Source: a bacterium (GTDB lineage: Bacteria; Patescibacteriota; Patescibacteriia; Patescibacteriales; JAKAJF01). Taken from it: DNA of 33,771 bases. Position 1 is the stretch's first letter. Each line of letters starts with the position of its first letter. Both the position numbers and the translations under genes were made by a program. The DNA is taken from assembly GCA_021788015.1 (NCBI GenBank), contig JAJYLD010000003.1, forward strand, positions 1 through 33,771, given 5' to 3'. The notes below the pieces were generated by a model. That model was given only the letters and a program-made list of their open reading frames with translations. It did no database searches and had not been told where the DNA came from. Below are positions 26,641 to 33,771 of the stretch, piece after piece.

Positions 26641-27063
26641 CTATTTTAACGTTACCTTCGCTCCCGCTTCTTCCAATTTCTTCTTGATTTCTTCCGCTTC
26701 TTCTTTCTTTGCGCCTTCCTTCACCATTTTCGGAGCCGCGTCCACCAAATCTTTCGCGTCCTTCAACCCCATATTGGTGATTTCGCGAACAACTTTAATA
26801 ACGCCGATTTTGTTGGCGCCGGCATCGGTTAACTCAACATCGAAAGATGTTTTTTCTTCCACCGCCGGAGCGCCCGCTCCCGCTCCCGGCATAGCCGCCA
26901 TCATCATGGCCGGAGCGGCCGCTGAAACGCCGAATTTCTTTTCCAAAATTTTTACCAATTCGGCCAGATCGAGAACAGACATTTTTTCGACCTGTTCTAC
27001 CAATGATTTAAACTTTTCCGGAACTTCTACTGAAGTTTCCTCAACTTTTGTTTCTTCTGACAT
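26641..27063 (-). CDS. rplL: 50S ribosomal protein L7/L12
   Basis: [48 protein letters not shown]. Confidence 0.97.
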   Translation of the reverse strand: MSEETKVEETSVEVPEKFKSLVEQVEKMSVLDLAELVKILEKKFGVSAAAPAMMMAAMPGAGAGAPAVEEKTSFDVELTDAGANKIGVIKVVREITNMGLKDAKDLVDAAPKMVKEGAKKEEAEEIKKKLEEAGAKVTLK

Positions 27064-27069
27064 ATTTTA

Positions 27070-27132
27070 GAATTATGAATTATGAATTATGAATTATGAA
27101 TTCCTGGATTCATGATTCCTGATTCATGATTC
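27070..27132. repeat. Short tandem repeats in the rplJ-rplL spacer: (GAATTAT)n then GATTCATGATTCCT units
   Basis: gaattatgaattatgaattatgaattatgaattc and ggattcatgattcctgattcatgattc. Confidence 0.8.
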
Positions 27133-27150
27133 AAAAAATTAGTAATAAAT

Positions 27151-27678
27151 TTAAACTTTTTTATCTCCAACGGCTTTCAATACGTTTACCAGCCCTCTTA
27201 AATTGCCAGCCAAAGCGTTTACAAAACCTGAAACGGGGGCGTTTATCGAGCCCACCAATTTCGCGTACAGCTCTTCTCGCGAAGGTAATTCGGCCAGATC
27301 GGCCACGTTTTTGCCGGTTATGAATTTATTTTCCAGAATACCGCCCAAAAATTCAATCTTGCCTTCATGCGTTTTCCCGAATTTGGCGACGATTTTTGCC
27401 GGCGAAACTTCGTCCGAAAAACCGAAAATGGCGGCAAGCTGACCTTCCATGCTTTTCGTGTCGACGCCTTCTATGTCGGCGTCTTTCAAGGCGATGTTCA
27501 ACAGGGTCTTTTTGGCAACCAAATATTCGTTACCTTCCGATCGAAGCTCTTTTCTTAAGGTTTCATTGTCCTTAACGCCCAATCCGTTAAATTTTGTAAA
27601 AACAACGGATTTCGCCTTGCTCAAATTTTCCTTCAAATCCCTAAGCATTTGGCTTTTTTGTTCTTTTGTCTTTGGCAT
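27151..27678 (-). CDS. rplJ: 50S ribosomal protein L10
   Basis: MPKTKEQKSQMLRDLKENLSKAKSVVFTKFNGLGVKDNETLRKELR...; adjacent to rplL. Confidence 0.95.
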   Translation of the reverse strand: MPKTKEQKSQMLRDLKENLSKAKSVVFTKFNGLGVKDNETLRKELRSEGNEYLVAKKTLLNIALKDADIEGVDTKSMEGQLAAIFGFSDEVSPAKIVAKFGKTHEGKIEFLGGILENKFITGKNVADLAELPSREELYAKLVGSINAPVSGFVNALAGNLRGLVNVLKAVGDKKV

Positions 27679-27856
27679 ATTAAACGCGGATGAAACGAAT
27701 ATGACACGAAAATTAACGAATGCTATTTAACGTTTCTTCCTATATAAAATTAAAAAAAATATAAAAATTATTTTTTAGATCTAAGCTATTAAAAAATTTT
27801 AGTTCATCTCAAATCGTTCATTTCTTCGTGTGTTATTCGTTTTCTAGTGTTTAAAT

Positions 27857-27955
27857 AAAAAAATCCGTGGCTTCCCACAGACCCAAAATGACTGAAATTA
27901 GTCAGTTTCTCGGCCTCGGCAGGTCTTATTTTCTTGCCTGCTGTCTGTGGCTAAG
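27857..27955 (-). ncRNA. Ribosomal protein L10 leader with intrinsic terminator
   Basis: CCACAGACAGCAGG...CCTGCCGAGG...TGACTaatttcAGTCA...GTCTGTGG then CTGTGG-GAAG-CCACGG-ATTTTTTT, upstream of rplJ. Confidence 0.88.
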
Positions 27956-27969
27956 CTTTATATGAATTT

Positions 27970-27997
27970 ATATTAACACATTTACAATTCTTGTCAA
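27970..27997 (-). promoter_or_regulatory. rplJL promoter TTGACA-N16-TAATAT; -35 overlaps the mltG stop codon
   Basis: -35 at 27992-27997, -10 at 27970-27975; mltG ends GGC AAT TGA. Confidence 0.75.
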
Positions 27998-29013
27998 TTG
28001 CCCAGGTATTTCGCTTTATTTTGCAGATGTTCCGCGTAGGTTTTGCTAAAAATGGTCCTTCCGCTCGCGTCCGTCAAGAAATAATTGTAATCCGTTTCTT
28101 CGGGATAAATGGCCGCGTCGATCGCGTTCAGACTCGGATTCGCAATCGGTCCGGGCGGCAAACCTTTGTATTTATACGTATTATAAGGAGAATTGATTCG
28201 AGTTTCTTCGATTGAATGCGAAGTTTTGCTGTCTCCCAGGGCGTAAGTCAAGGTTGAATCCAGTTCCAAAGGCTGGCCGTTTTTAATTCTTTTCCAAAAA
28301 ATTCCGGAAACGATTTTCATGTCGCTTTCGGTTTTCACTTCTTTTTCGATCAGCGAGGCCATGGTTACTTCCTCATAAATCGTCCTCCCCCGCTTGGCGA
28401 TGTCCGCGCGCATTTCCGGAGTTAATTTTCTGTCAAAGTTGTCAAGCATCTTTTTTATAACGTCATTCACGCTCGCATCCTTATAAATGCGATAAGTATC
28501 GGGGAAAAGGTACCCTTCAAGGCTCGCGTCTTTAGGCTTGTCGCTTAAAAAGTCATAATCTTTTTTATATAAATCGGCATTTTTCGAATCGACGGCATTT
28601 AAAAAATCGCTTGCGGAAACAACATCATTATTTTCAAGATAAGAAGCGATTTCTTTCGCATTCCAGCCTTCGACGATTTTTATGGTTCTTTCTTTACTCA
28701 AAGTTTCTCCGCTCACAAAAACTTTGACGATTTCGGCCGTATTCAATTTCGAGCTTAAAGTAAAATCTCCGGCAACAAATTTTGATTGGCTTTTCGTAAG
28801 CCAAACATAAGTTTCAAAAAAGAAACTCGACCGAATCAGACCGGCATTTTGCAAGTCACGAGAGATCTCCTTTACGCCTTCGCCCTTGGAAACGGAAAAC
28901 ACCCGATCCGAGCCGTTTTTATTTACGGGGACATAAACATCGTAAGCGTAAACATAAATGCCGCCGGCCAAAAACAAAATTAAAATTATAATTGCATATT
29001 TAAACATTTTCAT
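27994..29013 (-). CDS. mltG: Endolytic transglycosylase MltG (YceG-like)
   Basis: TMASLIEKEVKTESDMKIVSGIFWKRIKNGQPLELDSTLTYALG, LPPGPIANPSLNAIDAAIYP. Confidence 0.93.
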   Translation of the reverse strand: MKMFKYAIIILILFLAGGIYVYAYDVYVPVNKNGSDRVFSVSKGEGVKEISRDLQNAGLIRSSFFFETYVWLTKSQSKFVAGDFTLSSKLNTAEIVKVFVSGETLSKERTIKIVEGWNAKEIASYLENNDVVSASDFLNAVDSKNADLYKKDYDFLSDKPKDASLEGYLFPDTYRIYKDASVNDVIKKMLDNFDRKLTPEMRADIAKRGRTIYEEVTMASLIEKEVKTESDMKIVSGIFWKRIKNGQPLELDSTLTYALGDSKTSHSIEETRINSPYNTYKYKGLPPGPIANPSLNAIDAAIYPEETDYNYFLTDASGRTIFSKTYAEHLQNKAKYLGN

Positions 29014-29020
29014 AGATCAT

Positions 29021-29090
29021 TTAGGTTCATAATGTTTATAAAGTGAAATAATGACTTACGAACCTTATTAACCTCATAAACTTTATGAAC
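29021..29090. repeat. AT-rich inverted-repeat intergenic element supplying the pcm stop codon
   Basis: aggttcataatgtttataaagt...aacctcataaactttatgaacc; related to 23911-23987. Confidence 0.55.
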
Positions 29091-29715
29091 CCTTAACCAG
29101 CGGAACAAAAATAAAACCGGGGAAATTTTTCTCCTCGAATTTATTTTCGCTCTTTTTGTCTATCGCCATTACCCGTTGCGAGCCGAACGGTTCTCCGATG
29201 GGAATTACCAAGCGTCCGCCGATTTTCAATTCTCGCAATAACTCTTCGGGAATTTTTCCCGCGGCCGCCGATACCAATATTTTATCAAACGGCGCGGATT
29301 GAGGCAACCCGAAACGCCCATTGCCCAAAATCATTTCCGCTCTCCTTTTTTTTATAAAATTATATTTTGAAACATTTTTCTCCCCGAATTTTTTTAATCC
29401 TTCAATAATTTCCACTCCATAAACCTTTCCTTTTCCCCCGACAATTTCGGCAAGCAAAGCCGTAGTCCAGCCCGAACCCGAGCCGATATCCAAAATTTTG
29501 TCGCCTTCGCTAGGTTCCAAAAGTTCGACCATAAAAGCGACCGTCAGGGGTTGGGAAATAGTCTGGCCGTAACCGATCGGAAGCGGAGCGTTCGCTTCGG
29601 CCGCGTATTCGTTTTCCGGCAAAACAAAATCCCTTCGTTTGATTTTTCTAAAGGCTCGGATAATTGCCGGGGTTTTTAAAATTCCTTCGTTAATTAATTC
29701 ATCGATTAAACCCAT
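29083..29715 (-). CDS. pcm: Protein-L-isoaspartate O-methyltransferase-like
   Basis: LPIGYGQTISQPLTVAFMVELLEPSEGDKILDIGSGSGWTTALLAEIVG. Confidence 0.9.
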   Translation of the reverse strand: MGLIDELINEGILKTPAIIRAFRKIKRRDFVLPENEYAAEANAPLPIGYGQTISQPLTVAFMVELLEPSEGDKILDIGSGSGWTTALLAEIVGGKGKVYGVEIIEGLKKFGEKNVSKYNFIKKRRAEMILGNGRFGLPQSAPFDKILVSAAAGKIPEELLRELKIGGRLVIPIGEPFGSQRVMAIDKKSENKFEEKNFPGFIFVPLVKGS

Positions 29716-29862
29716 ATTAATGCGGCTATTATAGCAAAAACGGCACAAAATGGACAGATTTCGGTTATCAACAGTTGCGAAATTTATTTTTAGGCTATAA
29801 TAAAATTAGATATGCACAGCTCTCTATAATCAACCGCCAATTTATTGGCAAGGAGGGAATCC

Positions 29863-30099
29863 ATGGCCACCACTAATGAAAAAAGTCTTCTCACATCTGG
29901 CCAAAAGCCCCGGCAGGACATCCGCTCCCGATTTACGCAATCTAAAGCCCGAGAGGTTTTGGCTCATGCCCAGGGCAAACTGAATGGTGCCTCAGTTGAA
30001 CAGGCTTGGGCAAAAGGTGTGTTAACAACACAGGAATTGCAAGATTATAATGAAGCCATGGCCATAATCGAGGGCCACAGGCTTCCGGCTATGGAATAA
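29863..30099 (+). CDS. Small hypothetical protein (78 aa)
   Basis: AAGGAGGG SD, ATG at 29863 (MATTNEKSLLTSGQKPRQDIRSRF...), terminator just downstream. Confidence 0.7.
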   Translation: MATTNEKSLLTSGQKPRQDIRSRFTQSKAREVLAHAQGKLNGASVEQAWAKGVLTTQELQDYNEAMAIIEGHRLPAME

Positions 30100-30104
30100 C
30101 AAAC

Positions 30105-30138
30105 AAAGCCCAATCCAATGATTCGGGCTTTTTTTTGT
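30105..30138 (+). terminator. Rho-independent terminator
   Basis: aaagcccaat-ccaatg-attcgggctttttttt. Confidence 0.85.
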
Positions 30139-30158
30139 AAAAAAGAAGCCCTGGCTTT

Positions 30159-31199
30159 TTAGCTTTGGGCTTTTACTTCCTTAATTTCCCTTGTATCAAG
30201 GTTCGTGACCACCGTCATGGAGTGCATAACCTTGATGAGGTCAGGATGATGTTTTTTTATTATACTCTGGGCCAAATTGCTCATGTAGAGCGCTTTCTCT
30301 TTGGCCCGGGTCAGTTTTGTTCCGGATTCGCTCGTGTACGCTGACGAGCAAAGGAGGACAAAGCAGTCATTAGAAATCCTGCCCGCTTCCATATTTCCCC
30401 TGATTATGCCGGCCGCTTTGGCGATCGGTACTTCAAGATTGGGATCATACGGGCCCACTATAAGAGCCAGATTAGGTTCATACAGCCAGTCGAATCCGCG
30501 ACCTACGGCAAGCACGCATTCCCTGTGTTCGACTTCGGTTATGGGCCTCTTTCTGCGTTTTATTTCCGTCATGTGGCGCAAATTGCCCCTTACCAACGGA
30601 ATGAAATCATTAAAAATGTCTTGGGGCATTTTCTTAAATATCTTGCGCACCGCACTTTCGTCCCCTTCGCCCAGTTGCGAAAGCGGAACAATGGTTCCGT
30701 CATCGCCGTGTAAAATTATTTCATCCTTATCGGTTTCGAATCCGATCACAACGGGACAGACAATCTGATGGGATGAACCATAGACCCTTTCTATTTGCGC
30801 CTTAAAATTAAAGACGTAAACCAGAGAGGCCTGCTTGTTGTAACCGAACCCGGCGCAACCGCGATGCTCATCCCCTTCGGAAAAATGATAAGTAATAAGC
30901 ATGAGCGTTTTTACCCCCTGGCTGACGCTGTATTCTATTTCCTCGCTGAATACGGTATCAAAATAAGGCCATCCGAGATCGACGTTTCCCGCGATGTTTC
31001 TAAATGACTTCATGATACCGAGCGGGGTTTCCGTTGCCAATGCGATGTTGATGCGACCGTCCATACATTCACCGAGAAGAATGCGCGTTGGATGCTGCCT
31101 GCGATAGAGTTGCCGTGCCATTTGAGCGTCCGGGCTGGAAAAGAGCGTTGAATGTTTTTTGTTTATCCCTACCAATTTCTGCGCTAATGGATGATGCAT
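30159..31199 (-). CDS. Large beta-carbonic-anhydrase-like protein, possibly CsoSCA-like two-domain form
   Basis: LGECMDGRIN (CxDxR), FRNIAGNV (NAGN-like), TYHFSEGDEHRGCAGFGYN (HxxC); about 200-aa C-terminal extension; GGGGAGG SD before 31199. Confidence 0.65.
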   Translation of the reverse strand: MHHPLAQKLVGINKKHSTLFSSPDAQMARQLYRRQHPTRILLGECMDGRINIALATETPLGIMKSFRNIAGNVDLGWPYFDTVFSEEIEYSVSQGVKTLMLITYHFSEGDEHRGCAGFGYNKQASLVYVFNFKAQIERVYGSSHQIVCPVVIGFETDKDEIILHGDDGTIVPLSQLGEGDESAVRKIFKKMPQDIFNDFIPLVRGNLRHMTEIKRRKRPITEVEHRECVLAVGRGFDWLYEPNLALIVGPYDPNLEVPIAKAAGIIRGNMEAGRISNDCFVLLCSSAYTSESGTKLTRAKEKALYMSNLAQSIIKKHHPDLIKVMHSMTVVTNLDTREIKEVKAQS

Positions 31200-31240
31200 G
31201 ATACCTCCCCGTTGCAATTTTTTAAAACAAACAAAAAAAC

Positions 31241-31261
31241 AAGTTCTGAAAATCAGAACTT
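31241..31261. promoter_or_regulatory. Perfect palindrome AAGTTCTGA-TTT-TCAGAACTT near the predicted start of transcription
   Basis: 9-bp arms, just downstream of the -10 region of the large CA-like gene. Confidence 0.7.
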
Positions 31262-31266
31262 ATTAT

Positions 31267-31294
31267 AATATACTACATTTGACGCTTCTGTCAA
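31267..31294 (-). promoter_or_regulatory. Promoter TTGACA-N16-TATATT with dyad TTGAC-AGAAGC-GTCAA over the -35
   Basis: -35 at 31289-31294, -10 at 31267-31272, dyad 31279-31294. Confidence 0.75.
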
Positions 31295-31343
31295 GAATTT
31301 AAAAAATCCTGTCGTCTGTTTTCTGTTATCTCCGTTATCTAAT

Positions 31344-31793
31344 TTATTCCACTTCCAAAAACTCGATATTTTCCTTATTATCAGCCAATTTCGCGTAAAG
31401 TAAAATAATTTCCTTGTCAGAGTATTTATTTTTAACAATATCTCGCGCTTTTCTTAACTCATTTTCATGGAATTTCTGTTCGGCTTCCCGGTCATTGTTA
31501 AACATCTTCGAACCGCCGTAAGCGCCACAGTCTTCATGATTTATAATGATAATTTTTTTGGCATGATGCAAATCGCAGGGCACGCTTATGCATTGCATGG
31601 CCAAGTCGTTCGGTTCGTCCGTGCTTTCGTTTATGGCCTTGGCCGATCCCGGAAGTGAAGGAAAATCAAATGTCTTAATGCCCGTTTCTTTTTCGATGTA
31701 TTCCAAACTCTCCCGCCAAAAACGGAAATCAATACAGGTCAAGACCAATGCTTCGCAGGAGTGAACGTCTTTAAATTTAAATGGTATTTTCAT
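31344..31793 (-). CDS. Small beta-carbonic-anhydrase-like protein
   Basis: LVLTCIDFRF (CxDxR) and IIIINHEDCGAYGG (HxxC), 149 aa. Confidence 0.78.
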   Translation of the reverse strand: MKIPFKFKDVHSCEALVLTCIDFRFWRESLEYIEKETGIKTFDFPSLPGSAKAINESTDEPNDLAMQCISVPCDLHHAKKIIIINHEDCGAYGGSKMFNNDREAEQKFHENELRKARDIVKNKYSDKEIILLYAKLADNKENIEFLEVE

Positions 31794-31795
31794 AA

Positions 31796-31868
31796 ATTGG
31801 TTATTATCCGGTTAACGAGTTAAAGAGCTAACGGGTTGTTTTTTAACTCATTAATCCGTTAATAGTTT
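31796..31868. repeat. Intergenic repeat R, copy 1
   Basis: aattggttattatccggttaacgagttaaagagctaacgggttgttttttaactcattaatccgttaat; matches 32324-32400. Confidence 0.75.
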
Positions 31869-31879
31869 AATCAAAAATT

Positions 31880-32320
31880 CTATTTATCCAAATTCTTAAT
31901 TTTTTTCCATTTTTTTACGGCCTTTGTTCTCGCCAATTCTTTTTCGATTTGGGCTTGTATTTCCGTAAAGTCTACATCATCCTTATGAATCGCGTTTTTC
32001 TTGGTTTGTTCGGCTCTTTTTCTCGCTTCTTCCGCCCTGTTCGTGTCGATTTCATGCGCGCGTTCCGCCGTATCGGCCAAAATCACAACCTTGTCTTTTA
32101 AAACTTCGAGAAAACCGCCGGACACGGACATGACCTCGATTTGGTTATCTTTTGTTTTCGCTTCAATGACTCCGGATTGCAAAGACGCGATCAAAGGAAT
32201 ATGATTCGGCAAAACCGTAATCTCCCCTTCCCTGGTAGGAACGGTTACCTGGAGCACATCCTCTTTTAAGACGACTCTTTCGGGTGTGACTATTTCGAAA
32301 TGGATTAATTTATTGTCCAT
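31880..32320 (-). CDS. atpC: ATP synthase F1 subunit epsilon
   Basis: IHFEIVTPERVVLKEDVLQVTVPTREGEITVLPNHIPLIASLQSGVIE; next to atpD. Confidence 0.95.
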   Translation of the reverse strand: MDNKLIHFEIVTPERVVLKEDVLQVTVPTREGEITVLPNHIPLIASLQSGVIEAKTKDNQIEVMSVSGGFLEVLKDKVVILADTAERAHEIDTNRAEEARKRAEQTKKNAIHKDDVDFTEIQAQIEKELARTKAVKKWKKIKNLDK

Positions 32321-32323
32321 ACC

Positions 32324-32400
32324 AATTAATTATTATCCGATTAACGAGTTAAAGAGTTAACGGGTTATTTTTTAACGCATTGACACGTTAATGCGTTAAT
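32324..32400. repeat. Intergenic repeat R, copy 2
   Basis: aattaattattatccgattaacgagttaaagagttaacgggttattttttaacgcattgacacgttaatgcgttaat. Confidence 0.75.
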
Positions 32401-32409
32401 AAATAATTC

Positions 32410-33771
<1,362 letters not shown>

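Noticed and set aside
27070-27132. Possible CRISPR-like array
   Set aside because: Units are 7-14 bp tandem repeats with no spacers.

Overview
The window looks like a Patescibacteria/CPR (Parcubacteria-like) chromosome segment, judged from gene content and style; taxonomy is inferred, not searched. Most genes are on the minus strand. Recognisable content: a truncated beta-helix surface protein; an HlyD-like adaptor with a REC-only response regulator; a short dcw cluster (mraZ-rsmH-ftsL-like-PBP2) with a canonical promoter and MraZ-box-like repeats; tsaB; two GT4 glycosyltransferases, a radical SAM protein and an O-antigen-ligase-like protein; a five-gene exported-protein block (OmpA-like, lipoprotein, LysM protein and others); a Wzz-like protein; a wHTH-nucleotidyltransferase-like protein divergent from a PP2C-like/propeller membrane protein; rplJ-rplL behind an L10 leader with an apparent attenuator; mltG; pcm; two different beta-carbonic-anhydrase-like proteins; atpC and partial atpD. 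Main items worth a second look: (1) a split in translation starts, where core genes lack a visible Shine-Dalgarno and eight accessory genes all carry a strong AGGAGG-type one; (2) a two-copy structured palindromic element whose inverted-repeat end abuts the start codons of a response regulator and a glycosyltransferase; (3) the exported-protein block; (4) the two CxDxR/HxxC carbonic-anhydrase-like genes, one behind a promoter with two stacked palindromes; (5) several foldback/MITE-like intergenic repeats. No tRNA, rRNA or CRISPR array was recognised.
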